Shown in pieces: positions 24,717 through 36,946 of a stretch of 64,000 bases of DNA. The stretch's first letter is position 1. Each line of letters opens with the position of its first letter. The notes beneath the pieces are model-generated. The model saw only the letters and a list, made by a program, of their open reading frames with translations. It did not search any database and was not told the DNA's origin. The DNA comes from Sialis fuliginosa (Eukaryota; Arthropoda; Insecta; Megaloptera; Sialidae), in the NCBI GenBank assembly GCA_961205875.1, contig OY540812.1:9610001-9674000 (forward strand), written 5' to 3'. Both the position numbers and the translations under genes were made by a program.

Positions 24717-25507
24717 TTATATCATTTAGGCTAAATAGGTACATATTGAAGACTCTTTAAATAAGGTTTTTGCAAAGCTTTGAAAAAAATACAAATTAGA
24801 TATATTATTATAAATACATATGACTGGAGCAGGTACGAAGAATCTGCAAATGAGATTATTTATTTTAACCTTTAAAAATAAATATATGTATATGCACCAT
24901 ATACCTATAATATTCATCTTAAATTAGTTCAGGTATAAGGTAATTGTTTTCATAAAATAAACTGTATATTATTTTATAAAACATCTATGTTTTTAATTAC
25001 ACAAAAAACTGTTTATAACGAAGCGAGTGTACGAGATAAATTTAATTAGTAATGTTTTGTTTGAATTATTATATCTTGGTATAGTTTCCGTAACTCATAA
25101 TTTATGTCTGTATTTATTCTGAGTGGGTTGAATTCTATGTATTATAATTATAAAGTATGTAACATACTAGTTTGTATAATATTTTTTATCATAACTTCTT
25201 TGATAATAAAATAATAATTATACAAGGAAAATAATATTTTTATGTGTAAATAAGCAGTAAATTATCGGAAAATTTAATTATACGTTAATTATAATTTATA
25301 TGTAATTAAATATACTGAGAATCATTTATAATAATAAATTAATTTTTTGCTTTTATTTTTTTTACAATAAAAATACTACAACTACCTAATTTAATAATAG
25401 CTAATGTAGTATATATCCTGTAAGGTAAGTATTCAACGCGTTGTTTAAAATAAACTATGTACATCTTCGTTGAGTTTTCTTTACTGATTGTGAGCATGAT
25501 TTTAAAA
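24717..25507. other. AT-rich stretch, no gene seen
   Basis: It leads into the mariner remnant. I could not extend the transposase similarity upstream of about 25500. Confidence 0.5.
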
Positions 25508-25712
25508 ATGTTAAAGTGCCAAACCTCATATTTCTTTGCTGACCCAACAAAAATTGTTACAGTTTGCCTGGGATTACTCCATTCACCCTATTCATCTGAC
25601 CTTTTCTTTAGATTATCATTTATTTTTCTCCTTAAAGAATTACCTTAAAAATTACTTTGGGATGTTAATAAACGAAAAAAAAACGGGAATTTATGGGTGG
25701 ATGTTTTCCTAA
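25508..25712 (+). pseudogene. Broken mariner-type transposase fragment
   Basis: Frame 1 reads ...QTSYFFADPTKIVTVC then GLLHSPYSSDL (25567-25600). Frame 2 then reads DYHLFFSLKNYL from 25611, until a stop near 25712. This matches the C-terminal part of mariner transposases, whose signature is HPPYSPDLAPSDYHLF; the D of YSPD is the third catalytic acidic residue of the D,D(34)D triad and is still present at 25598-25600. Compared with the family, the stretch between 'SDL' and 'DYHL' is 2 bases too short, a frameshift, and YSPDLAP has become YSSDLFF. The N-terminal DNA-binding region and the first two catalytic residues are absent. It is a dead fragment, and no inverted repeats could be assigned to it. 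Confidence 0.72.
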
Positions 25713-25953
25713 AATTTACCTAAAAAATTGATAAAATGTTAATAAATTGTGTTCTATGTAATTCACCTTTTAAATCTCTACAACGAATTGAAATTATCGT
25801 TTTAAGGATTTAATATTCATATCAATGAACTAAATCTAATAAAGCGTAAACCTCAATGAGAATAATTATTCTTTTCTGATATGAGTAAAAGTTCGTTTTG
25901 ATTTTAATTTTATTTGATTTATTTGACCTATTATACATACAATGTATTTTATA

Positions 25954-26700
25954 CAGGATGAGTCATTTTAATCAACGCAGTCAAATATCTCAAAAAGTAA
26001 GCGAAATTGAGAAAAACGTTTCAAACAAAAGTTGCTTGGTTTCAAGGGGGACAAACAATGGTGACCTTGCGGTTGACCTTCAAACCATTTTTTAAGGTCA
26101 AATCAAGGTCAACTTTGATTTTTTAAACAAAAACCTGTATTTTTTATTACATATTCGTATTCTACGTGAAAAAATTAGTATCTTTAGTAGGAAAATTTTT
26201 TCTTAAAAATGCTTTCTTCTCTCAGTGGAGGGCGCTGTAAGATTAATCAATGAACTCAAATATTTGGGGTGCTTTTTTAATGTGAGAGGCAAAAGCACCC
26301 CAAAAGAAACATACAACTACTACGTCCACGCCGTTGTTTCTGGGTAATGCTAAAAGTAGTTTGAGCTATTAGATGCAACTTTTTTTCAGATATTTGAGTT
26401 CATTGATTAATCTTACAGCGCCCTCCACTGAGAGAAGAAAGCATTTTTACAAAAAAATTTTCCTACTAAAGATACTAATTTTTTCACGTAGAATACGAAT
26501 GTGCAATAAAAAATACAGGTTTTTATTTAAAAAATCAAAATTGACCTTGATTTGATCTTAAAAAAATGGTTTGAAGGTCAACCACAAGCTCACCATTGTT
26601 TGTCTCCTTTGAAACCAAGCAACTTTTGTTTGAAACGGTTTTCTCAATTTCGCTTACTTTTCGAGATATTTGATTGCGTTGATTAAAATGACTCACCCTG
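25954..26700. mobile_element. Foldback MITE, arms about 330 bp
   Basis: The tips CAGGATGAGTCATTTTAATC and, read inward from the right, CAGGGTGAGTCATTTTAATC start two arms that mirror each other to the centre near 26330. The arms include GTTTGAAGGTCAACC and CAGTGGAGGGCGCTGTAAGA. The left tip abuts TA; the right is followed by TG, probably a mutated TA. CAGGGTGAGTCA-type ends with a TA duplication are typical of insect mariner-like MITEs. The loop contains a small hairpin (GGGGTGCTTTT / AAAAGCACCCC, 26266-26304). Frames in the arms are mirror by-products. Confidence 0.85.
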
Positions 26701-28454
26701 TGTATTCAAACAGTGATTTAACCTAGTTAGTTAATCAATATATAAAAAATAACTCGTATTTTCCAATGACATAAAATCTGGAACGACGAATTGTTACTAT
26801 CTAGCATATTACAAAAAAATGATAAATTGATATAAAATAATTGAAAATCTATCCGCCACTAGTTATTTGAGGTTATCCCAAATCTTAGGCGTGTGACAAC
26901 ACAATGGTTGGTCTCCGAATCCCGCCAGAATTGGACCGTTAGAAATTTGTGGTCACGGCACGTACATGCAATACATAAATAGATTCAGAACCACCTTGGT
27001 GAAAGCGTAACGGAAAATACTGACTTTTGTATGTTAGTTCTGACAAAACGATAACGATCTTACCAAGACGTTACGCGAATCATTTTATATAGAGGCTTAT
27101 AGTGAATGAAGAATTTATTGAATGGGTGCTATAGTATCTTCTTTTTCATTCGTTTGCTTTATGGTGATAAAAATTGATTTACGTTTTTCAATTTATTTTA
27201 TAAATATACTGTATGTATTTGTTTGAAAAACAATTTTAATTAATAAGTCATAAGTATGAATTTATAAAGAAACTAGAAATATCCATATAGATCCATAGTA
27301 TTAAAACAATTGTCTTTGGCATATATTTAAAAAATTTTATTAGCCACAATAATAGAGAGAGATTATCGTCATGCAGGTATACTTAAATTCTTACTGGACT
27401 GAATATAATAGCCGTAGAACACATGCATGCAGGTTATTGTAGGTACAATATATACTAATGTAGGTATAGATATTGTAATTTGTGACTCACAATCTGTATT
27501 TAGTTTTATGTATACTCTACAGATTATGCAATATTCAGCAGGGTTGCCATAGTTATAGGAATCATCCAAAGCCACAGCATTTAGAACGTCTACTGTTTCT
27601 ATTGTCAGTTCTATGGTCATTGTCCTACAGAGTTATAGAGTTTAAGGATGTTAATCTGATCTCGTGCTTATAGATAGTTGTGCAACTGGGAAAAACTGTG
27701 CAACAAGTTTAAAAAGTTTTGTATTTTTTATTATTTTATTTATCGTTAAAAATTGTGATAGTTATTTGAATCTTCCCAGAAATCATGACTAGTTTCATAT
27801 AGACGTCCAAAGAGTTACCACGATGGTGGCTGTAGAACAAAAAAACAATTATAATCAAAAGATTACGAATAGAAATAATAATTATAGAGTGAATATACTT
27901 ATCCCCCTATGCCCTTTAAAATGAATATCACAATTTTTAAGAAAACTACTAGAAAAAGTAATTTGAACTGGTGTAGGTAGTGTATTAGTTATTTAAATTC
28001 ATATTATTTTTATATTAATATTCACTATTCAAATCAATATTGTTATTATGTACTTTACAGATGGCTGAATTTACGATTGAGAAACCTCACTTTACTTCAT
28101 CATTAATTAGAATAATTATCATTTCCCACAAACAGCGTTAAGAAGAAAACATAAACAGTCGTAATGTAAGATAAAACAAACAGAAATAAATAACATTATT
28201 TTATGGCTGATAAAAATACGTTGGGAGTAATTATTGTACACGTTGTTTTGTATGTTTATTGTGGCCAAAGTTAATCCAGTCATTAATTGTGCATGTCTCG
28301 TGGAGGTAGGTATTAGTATCTGGAGGTAATGCTTACACATATATAGTTAATTACGTTGTATTTACTGTTCATATTATATTTTGCGTTATTTTTGCGAATA
28401 ACACCTATTTATGCGTGTATGTATTCTGAAGAGGTATTTTATTATAACTTAATA
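26701..28454. other. Intergenic stretch with a possible solo transposon end
   Basis: CAGGGTTGCCATAG at 27539 resembles a hAT-type start but has no visible partner. The overlapping opposite-strand frames at 27369-27673 show no motif. Confidence 0.45.
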
Positions 28455-28968
28455 AGGTACTGGCACCAGTCTTGGATATGACCCCAGTAATGGCTACTTT
28501 TTAATTAAATGTACTGAATTAAACATATTTGCTGATACTTGATTACTACCATTTCTGAATATTAATCTATATACATTTAACTGTCTTACAGCGTGATTTG
28601 ATGACAATCAGTCAATAAATGTCAAAATGGTGGATATTTAAACTAATTATTAGTATAATTTATTTATTAATTATTACATTATCATAGCAACTGCTTTACA
28701 TTGTTTCTTTGACGATTCTTTCTTTTATATATTTTGTATCGTAGTACTTACCATTTTGTAATCATTAGCAAGTGTCCATCACTGCGTGCTAAAGAGACTA
28801 TAATTAAAAAAAAACTATATTTGCGGACTTTGGTAATTAAATTGATTAAATAAAAAGTTACTTGTTTTATTAATAACATGAGTTCATGAGAATTACAAAA
28901 AAGAAGTCAGTCAATCACAAAAACAGTAAACTTTGGTCTTCTAGCGGCCATAACTAGTACCAGTACCT
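28455..28968 (-). mobile_element. Family B MITE, copy 2
   Basis: Inverted relative to the copy at 1986. The ends AGGTACTGGCACCAGTCTTG and ...CTAGTACCAGTACCT lie between TA dinucleotides (28453-28454, 28969-28970). The length, 514 bp, is close to the copies at 46021 and 52807. Confidence 0.88.
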
Positions 28969-29963
28969 TATTTCGCTTAAAGAAAATTTTATCAAAATAA
29001 GTTATATATAATGAAATAACTTAACTCACAAACTAAAATGTATTCGTAAATTTTCGCGACAGTTTCGCATTACATTGATATTAATTATTTATATTAAAGA
29101 AAAAGAAAAACGAAAATATTTCAGAGAAGCGTATGTTTTATTGAGTGTGATAGTAGTTAATAATATTTATACTTTCTTGTTCCAGGATTAAAAGTGTAAG
29201 CGCAGGTGTAAGTGAACAAGCGGCAAGCTATCCGTTTATAAATATGGATAGTCATAAACAAATTTTGTAAGGGTGGTAGGAAAACTTAACCGGAAAAGAT
29301 GGGTGAATTATGAAGCTGATAAAAACAACTTCTAAATACCGAAGAAAAACGCTTTTCCTGATCGGAATACGATATGAGAGTTGTTTTCTTGTGATTTATA
29401 AATCCAGATATTATTTTCTTCAAAATAGAGAAATCGGAAATGTTCGATTTTTGACATATATTAGGTACACGACGCCCACATGAGAACTTCATTTTGATAT
29501 TTTTATTTTATTTTTGAGATGATGTATATTTTTATATGACATACATGGTATACATTATAATAATTTTAATTCTGTCCTTTAATGCTATTTTTATATACAT
29601 ATATAAAAAAAATTATTTTCTCATATTTAATTATATATTTATAACTTTAATAATAAATAATAAATAATATAAAATCAGTACAATTTCCTGTCGTTAATAT
29701 ACTTTTATATATCCTTATTCTAATTTTGGCATCGAAATTAGGTAGACAGTTTAACGTATATTTGTTATGAAAATATACAACTAGCTGAATCGGATTTGTT
29801 TTCTTACAGTATTAATTCTGTAAAGGAGTTGTGCATAAATATATTTGTAATAATAACAAAAGGAGTTAAATTTGCCAATATTATTTCTGTATAAATTGTG
29901 TAGTAGTAATTTAGTTCAACACAGGTAATCTTACTACATCTGGAATTACAAATATTTTCTATA
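28969..29963. other. AT-rich stretch, no gene seen
   Basis: A 68-codon minus-strand frame at 29286-29492 has no recognisable features. Confidence 0.5.
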
Positions 29964-30400
29964 CAGAGTGTTCAAAATAAAATATTACGAATTTCAAAAA
30001 TTAAACTGAACAGAAATACTTTTCAGACTAAAGTTATTATTTTTTATTTATGTATGTTATTTATGGTTTTAATGGTAACTTTGATTTTTAAATAATAACC
30101 TATATGTTTGTTTTAAGGATTTGATTCTACGTGAAAAAATAAGATTTTTTTTAGCAAATTGAACGCGAGTCTTATCATTTAAAATAAATTAATTTAGAAA
30201 AAAAGAATATCGTTTTGATTTTTTTATGTATTAAAAAATTTTACGTATAAAAGTTTCGTATTTTTTCACGCAGAATCAAATAACTAAAACAAAAAAGGTG
30301 TGGTCTAATTTAAAAAAAAAACACAGTTGTCATTAAAAAAACATAAAAAACAATAATAAATAACATGATTAGGTAAGATATATTACATTTTGAAATATTA
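29964..30400. mobile_element. Probable foldback MITE (TA-CAGAGTGTTCAAAATAA)
   Basis: The left tip is TA followed by CAGAGTGTTCAAAATAAAAT. Segments near 30060-30155 and 30265-30365 are inverted copies sharing GATTcTaCGTGAAAAAATA and TTTTAATGgtAACT. The motif CTACGTGAAAAAAT also occurs in the arms of 25954-26700, suggesting related elements. The right tip could not be placed, so the end is approximate. Confidence 0.5.
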
Positions 30401-31249
30401 CAATAATCGCATTAAAAAATGGCATAAGGTAATCGAATAATATTACCTAATCGTATTCTAATTAATTACCATGTGAAATTTCTTTTTAAACAATTAAAAG
30501 TATATTTTTAGTTCATTCTCAGTAAAATAAAAATGTATCACGCATATCAGAAATATACTTTAAAATGCTACTTGTTAAACTAAAAGTTTATATAAAAGGT
30601 AATATTTTATGTAACGAGTTCAAAATACAAGGTAAAGGTACATATTAAAATAAAAGTAAGTGGGCAAAAGTTTAAGAAAAAGCGTAGCTTCTAATTAACA
30701 AATCGTTACATTTCGAAATGCTATTTGAAAATATACAAGTGGCGTTATAAAATAATGGTGTTTAAGATTAACTTACAATTATTACGTTAAAATATCATTA
30801 AAATTCAAGTCTTTTGATCATTTGCTATTTAAATTTTTTTATGTTATGATAAAAGTTTTGATCTTAATTATAGATGATAACAGTCATTTTATAATTTGAA
30901 TTTTTAAGAAATGTTACCGTTTTGCTAAAACTTGCTGTTTGATTAAGAAAATATTTATAGGTATTTTTTTAAACTCAATACAAAAATTAATTATGTAGGT
31001 AAAAAACATATTTGTACCTTTATGTATTACATTATTATTTCAATTTAATATTAGTCCAGGAACATTAGGTTTTCTCTGGGGAAAAATTCGCAATAAGCTG
31101 AATTTTTGTATACACCTTCATTTTGTCTTTATAAATAAGATACCAAAAGTCCCCAACAATCCCATGCGAGCATACTTTTTTACAGCCCACAAAAGGTGCT
31201 AACAATTAGTTTTAAGTAAATATCTCTGTATCTATTGGTTCTATGACTA
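30401..31249. other. AT-rich stretch, no gene seen
   Basis: No recognisable feature apart from low-complexity A/T runs. Confidence 0.5.
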
Positions 31250-32335
31250 AAATAGTTATTATCAAATATAAAGTTTAAAAAATTACCTACAATAAAGATC
31301 TTACAACTTTTTTCGTACAAGTAATCGTTTTCGCTTATTAAGAGGGTATTCTAGTCTAAAAATGTGAAAATATCAAAAATTTTTTTTTGCATTTTATCAA
31401 TAAACAGGGTTTCAAAAATATGTGTTCAAAACCCCATACCTCAATTCCAAAAACTGACGGAGTTACAGCGATTTGAAGATGATGCATAACATTGAATAGC
31501 CAGCTATGTATAAACATTAAACGCGTTTTTCTCGAAACTGAAAATTGAAAATAGCTGCCATAATATCACAAGATCTACTGAACCAATTGACTTCAAATTT
31601 GCTGTGTATATAGCTTCAGTACACATGTTATTACCACCGTTAGTAGATTTGAGTCAAAAACATTTTTCTTTATTGTATAGATAGCGAAAGATTAAAAACA
31701 TAAAAAAAATAAAAATGAATAGTTACTTTTCAAAATGCCGCCATTTTTTTATTTTAATTATTACAATTATTTTTTTTGCAACCCGCTATAACCCAACTTA
31801 TATATATAAAGAAAATTATTGGTTTTGTTGGCCACTGATATAATTACGATAAAAATTACCTACATACAATTCATTTTTATTTTTTTAATGTTTTTAATCT
31901 TTCGCTATCTATACAATAAAGAAAAATGTATTTGACTCAATTCTGCTAACGGTGGTAATAACATGTGTACTGAAGGTACACAGCAAATTTGAAGTCAATC
32001 GGTTCAGTAGATCTTGTGATATTACAGTAGCTATTTTCAGTTTTCAGTTTCGAGAAAAACGCGTTCAATGTTTATACATAGCTGGCTATTCAATGCTATG
32101 CATCATCTTCAAATCGCTGTAACTCCATCAGTTTTTGGAATTGAGGTATAGGGTTTTGAACACATATTTTTGAAACCCTTTTTATTGATAAAATGCAAAA
32201 AATTTTTTTTGATATTTTCACATTTTTAGACTAGAATACCCTCTTAATAAGCAAAAACGATTACTTGTACGAAAAAACTTGTAGGATCATTATTGTAGGT
32301 AATTTTTTAAACTTTATATTTGGTAATAACTATTT
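31250..32335. mobile_element. Foldback element, arms about 470 bp
   Basis: 31250-31720 and 31880-32335 are close inverted copies, running from AAATAGTTATTA/CAAATATAAAGTTT at the tips through AAAACGCGTT, CGATTTGAAGATGATGCAT and TACACATGTTATTACCACCG. A ~150-bp loop includes CAAAATGCCGCCATTTTTTT. The two arms are among the best matched in the window, so this foldback is relatively young or has been homogenised. Target duplications are unclear. No coding sequence. Confidence 0.85.
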
Positions 32336-33344
32336 ACATCTGTTTTTTACATCTAAAAAAATTGTCTTTAATGCTTTTATTATTTAAAAATGGATTTTTG
32401 AATTCCCGAATATTTTTTTTTTGTATATGTAAATATGTATGTATTTTGTGTATCTTGAATTGCCTAATAACTAAATATTATTTAAAATAATTTTTAGACA
32501 ATCTATGTTTTGAAACTCAACAAAATCCAGCATTTTTGGGTAATGGTTTTACCATTTTAAATAAAAAATACGCAAAAAGAATGAAATAATTAGTTTTAAA
32601 TTTAATAATAATAATAAGTGAGTCTATAAGACAAAAGATAATTAATACAAAACATTTAAATCTTTTATTCGAGAATGTGGGTTATTTCTAAACAAAAAAT
32701 TCTTTGCTTTCATCTTTACAAATCACAGCCTGTATAAACTATTATTACCTACTATTACTATAATTATAAATAAAATATAGGTATAGATTTAAATGATAAT
32801 TTCCTTATAAAAAAATATATTTTTTAAATATACCTTCAAATAATAGCTTTAAAAACCCACTAGTTTTAAAAAATAAATAAAGTTATTTAGCTGCAAAAAA
32901 CGCACGTGGATTTATTTTTGAGTTCCTCAGTAGGAAATCAACCTTGGTACGAAGAAACAAGTTTAAAATAACATTTATTCAAAATATGTGAAAATGTAAA
33001 TGTAATATATTGACATTATGCATTCAATATAATATAATACACGAATACAAGTAAAATAACAGAACGTAAGCAATTTAGGATAGGTAAATAACGTAATAAA
33101 TGTATACACGAATAGTATATATAACATTTGAAACATTTCTGAATGTAAATTGAATTGCTACTTTATCACATGTTGTTCGAATAAGTTTTCGTAGAGCGTT
33201 CTAGAGTGCCAGTTAATATAGAAGAAGAGTTTTGAATTGATGCATATGCACACCGAAGTATTATGTTATAATACAATCGATTTCAAACAGTCTGTATCTA
33301 CAGTTATGTGGATACAGTGGTGGATTTTCCATTAAGCTTACAAG
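32336..33344. other. AT-rich stretch, no gene seen
   Basis: No repeat match or gene signal was noticed. Confidence 0.5.
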
Positions 33345-34165
33345 GGGAAGCAACAGCACGGTTAATGAGAATTTCAATGAGCTTGTGGTATGTCAAACTA
33401 GAGCAAAAATAAAATGACACGTGTCCAACAATTTGATCTCATAGGCCTTAATTACAAAGATAATTAACTTTGAAAATTTGTGTATTCAATATAACCGTGT
33501 ATTATGTTCGCTCGAAACACGGCCCTTCGGTCAACGCACTGGCGTCTCGCCTGGAAAACGATGGTTCGAATCTCGGTTTTAAGATTTTGAACTTAATTTT
33601 TATTTTCAATTATCTTTTATTTTTTTGTACACATTACCTCTACCACTTGCGTAAAAATCGATAAATTAGACATAAATAAAACATATATTATTATTGACAA
33701 TAGATGTTTGTGGTTTCTTTCAAGTTTGTTTTTTATTAAAACTTTTCAATTTATTAATTAAAAACTAATGAGTTGTGTCAATAATAAACTAAATTTACTT
33801 TAAAACAAATTAATAATTATGTACTGGCGTATATATCAATATTTTCATGTGAAATCATTTTATTTTTTTATTTTCGGGTTTTAATTCTGAAAAAGTAAAT
33901 TCTGTAATTTACTAGTTAATGAAAATATTTTTATTTGGTTTAATTTGTGTGTAAATAATTGAAACAAGATTTTACGACAGCATTATTACACGAACATAAT
34001 ACACGGTTATATTGAATACACAAATTTTCAAAGTTAATTATCTTTGTAATTAAGGCCTATGAGATCAAATTGTTGGACACGTGTCTTTTTATTTTTGCTC
34101 TAGTTTGACATACCACAAACTCATTGAAATTCTCATTAACCGTGCTTTTGCTTCCCCTTGTTAGT
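33345..34165. mobile_element. Foldback element enclosing a tRNA-like sequence
   Basis: The left arm (33345-33510), starting TTACAAGGGGAAGCAACAGC, and the right arm (33985-34165), starting when read inward TAACAAGGGGAAGCAAAAGC, are inverted copies. They share TGGTATGTCAAACTAGAGCA and CGTGTCCAACAATTTGATCT. The left arm breaks off at TATTATGTTCG, exactly where a tRNA-like stretch begins. Target duplication is not clear. The superfamily is unknown. Confidence 0.75.
33513..33582 (+). repeat. tRNA-derived (SINE head or tRNA pseudogene) fragment
   Basis: GGTTCGAATC at 33563-33572 is a near-consensus box B of an RNA polymerase III promoter. About 33 bases upstream, CGGTCAACGCACTGG (33528-33542) resembles a box A / D-arm. 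The spacing is tRNA-like. The T-stem and anticodon stem do not pair properly, so this is not a functional tRNA; a decayed SINE head or tRNA pseudogene is more likely. No poly-A or simple-repeat tail could be assigned. Confidence 0.45.
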
Positions 34166-34387
34166 AGGCTATGGCTTAGGGCGGAAAATTTCTGTTAATC
34201 TATATTTAAAAAACATACATTGAAAAATTTATAATTACTAAATAATCAAATATAAATATTTTCTTATCAGGGATGGATCTTTACAAGGGTTAGAGTGGCT
34301 GCATTCATCAACCTTTTGGAACGTATCGTTTATTAAAAAAAATATAATTCTAGCATTGATCATAATTATGATGAATTTTAATTTTTA

Positions 34388-34506
34388 TTGAAAAGTAGTA
34401 AAATATTAGAATTAGTTATATGCTACACTAAAAAACATTATTCGTGTTATAAACGAATAAAAAGTTATTTAATATCGGAAATGTCAGAAGATAGATTAAA
34501 TGCATT
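34388..34506 (+). pseudogene. hAT transposase C-terminal remnant
   Basis: KRIKSYLISEMSEDRLNAF, ending at about 34506, resembles the hAT C-terminal dimerisation region, whose usual form is roughly 'CLKRIKNYLRSTMSEDRLNAL'. The expected upstream aromatic/serine residues (HYSCY here) are also in place. Similarity ends abruptly, and 34515 begins CTGGACCGGCGCTAGGG, itself like a hAT terminus (CAGGGCCGGCGCTAGG). The reading frame therefore appears interrupted by another insertion. The remaining 80 codons of the open frame, including a hydrophobic stretch, are accidental. Confidence 0.55.
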
Positions 34507-34514
34507 TCACAAAT

Positions 34515-34759
34515 CTGGACCGGCGCTAGGGATTCAGATGGTGCGTGAAAAATTCATATTGCCGCCTTTTTTTCCACACTTTTGCACCCCTGCTATTTTT
34601 TTGGTAGTCATTACGATTATGCCGCCCATTACATTTACTTTTGCGCTCTCTTTATTTTTTTACTTAATCCTGATAATGCTATTCTCGCGCATTTTATTCA
34701 TATTTTGCCGCTTTCGATTTGAAATAAGAAATAGAAAATATCTGAAAGTTTTTTTCAAA
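34515..34759 (+). mobile_element. Possible hAT-like insertion, one end only
   Basis: It starts CTGGACCGGCGCTAGGG and continues with GC-richer words repeated at intervals (TTGCCGCC, ATGCCGCCC, TTGCCGC). The opposite terminus could not be found, so the extent is a guess based on composition. Confidence 0.3.
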
Positions 34760-35455
34760 TAATTTATTTATAAAAATTCATACGATGGCAAAAATCTCTT
34801 AATATACAGATGACAGAAATAATATAAAAAAATCACCCCTGTGTGTTTCAGATCATAAATAAAAAGAGTAAGAGCTCGATTTTGGTAATAATTATTATTA
34901 TTTTTCGTATATTTGTAACTACAAGCTTATTTTTTAATTTTGTTATCCTCCTTTACCCAGAACTACGATATTATTAGGTACTGATTTTTGTGGTTTATGT
35001 GTATTTCGTTATTAAATTAAAACAGACTTTAGTTCAATGCAACTCATATTTTATAAGATACTAATATTCCAAGCGCGCCTCTTTATATGTATATGCTCAT
35101 GAATTCAATATGAACGATGTTGCAATAAGACTATAATATATGCACTACAACATCAGTGAATTCTCTCAGACAAGGGCCAATGTTCTCTATATTACCGACA
35201 CATTCTAACGTTTACCCACCCTTTGCATGTTAAATGCTACGCTACGTACTTCCAGACTGAACTATTCACAGGGCCGTATCAACGTAATAGCTTTGGAGGG
35301 GTTGTAGCATATAGAAGTTTATTTAATAAAAATGTTAAATAGTTCACGGTTAAACTACGAGATTTATCGGGTAGAAAAATTTCAGAGAACAAGAATTTTA
35401 GGAACAACAAAATTAATAAAAGTTGAGTTTAAAAAGAAATTTTTTAATTGATATA
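34760..35455. other. Intergenic stretch with a possible transposon start
   Basis: CAGGGCCGTATCAACG at 35269 resembles the reversed terminus at 13861-13870. No other feature was recognised. Confidence 0.4.
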
Positions 35456-36569
35456 CAGGATGATTCAGCAGTTGAACAGTAAATTGAGAAAAATATTTTT
35501 AGCAAAAAACATCAATGAACATATGTCCGGAAATTTTTCATGAGGGCACTACAGCCCTCCAAAGATTTTATTCAAAACCCTGTATCAAATTTCATAACTG
35601 TAGCACAATGGGATCTCAAGATATTTAATAATTCGGGCAAGACATACACGAGTGTATGCCATAAGGGTTCCGAAGTACGTACTACGTGGAATGTTTGGAA
35701 CCACTTACAGGTGCATTTTTAAAAAATATAAAAAGTGTCAAGTTCTACTAATTGAGATCTATATTTTGACACCCTACTTGCCTAGATATCAAAATAAAAA
35801 ATTCTGTGACGCCCCTCCCTATAATTCCAAAATTTAAAATTATATTGTTGACTTTAGTATTTGTCGTTGGTAGTCCCACCAAAACCTCGTTACCAAATTT
35901 TTTTCAGATTTTTTGAGCCGGTAGTTACAGAGTTAGAGGGGTGGGGGACAAAATAAAATACTGCTTTTAGCCCCCTACAGGCGTCATTTTATAAAATATG
36001 GTCAAATTCTACTAATTGAGATGTACATTTTGACATAACACACGTCTTGGTATACAATTTTTTTGTTTTTTTGGATTTGCTTTAAAGCCCTTCACAAGCA
36101 CTATTTTTGATTTAGAAAAAAAATAGAAAAAGGGTTAAATTCCGCTTGTTTGGTTATACATTTTAACGTGCCACATACCTTGGTATAAAAAATATATTTT
36201 TTTACCTAGCTTTAGCTTCTTATTTCCCCCCCCCCCCCGCCCCTCAAAAATTATTTATTCAATAAATTTGTACATATTTTACTAGAGGGTGTCATTGTAC
36301 ATTGTACATGTACAGTAAAAATTTCAAGTTTCTAGCTTATTTAGTTTATGAGCTATTTAGCTTTGAGTGAAAAGGACGGACGGACGGATGACAAAGTGAG
36401 ATTAATAGGGTTTCTTCGGAACCCTAATAAAAACTAATTTTGGATAAAATTTTTGGAGGGCTGTAGCCCCTCACGAAACATTTCCGTTCACTTGTTCGTA
36501 TAATGATTTTTGCTTAAAATATTTTTCTTAATTTAGTGTTCAAGTTTGGCACGACAGTGCTGCACCTTG
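35456..36569. mobile_element. 1.1-kb TA-flanked inverted-repeat element
   Basis: The left arm starts CAGGATGATTCAGCAG after TA (35454-35455). The right arm, read inward, starts CAAGGTGCAGCACTG and is followed by TA (36570-36571). The arms match over about 110 bp, sharing TTTTTaGCAAAAAtCAT and GGAGGGCTGTAG. The interior contains a poly-C run (36228-36238), a GGACGGACGGACGG run at 36374 and the hairpin GGGTTTCTTCGGAACCCTAA, a common tail motif of insect repeats. Non-autonomous; the two 60-codon frames inside are not genes. Confidence 0.75.
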
Positions 36570-36581
36570 TACCTATAGGTA

Positions 36582-36946
36582 CAGTCACCTGCATTAATGG
36601 TCTTGCAGTTTGTATTCATTTTCGTTTATCACAAACTTAGTAGGCTCCTCCCATTTGATAATTATAATATTTAAATCATTTCTCCATGTATCAAACAAAG
36701 ACAGATAAAGAACAACTTCTTCGTTTATGGTAGTCATATATATTTGTGCAATTAAATTATTATGTAATCTATTGAAAATTGTATACGTAAATTTTGTGGC
36801 AATAAATATTTGATATTCCGAATTATAGTATTGAAATATATTAAACTTGATAGAAAAAGATAGCCGATGATATTTGACTTTAAATTTGTTATCTGTTGTA
36901 AGCGATTCTAGCCTTTAGGGTGCCAAACGAGTTCTGCAGGCGACTG
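36582..36946 (+). mobile_element. Family E MITE, copy 2 (best-preserved ends)
   Basis: CAGTCACCTGCA at the left and TGCAGGCGACTG at the right are 12-bp inverted repeats with one mismatch, flanked by TA (36580-36581 and 36947-36948). It sits only 12 bases beyond the end of the previous element. It shares TTTAAATCATTT, ATTGAAAATTG and TTGTAAGCGATTCTAGCCTT with the copies at 17391 and 54676. Confidence 0.82.

Noticed and set aside
33513-33582. Functional tRNA gene
   Set aside because: Box A and box B words are present, but the T-stem and anticodon stem do not pair, so only a tRNA-derived fragment is supported.
34507-34762. Hydrophobic C-terminal part of the 124-codon frame, resembling a membrane segment
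   Set aside because: It lies beyond the end of hAT similarity, in T-rich sequence that naturally encodes F, I and L; there is no supporting context.
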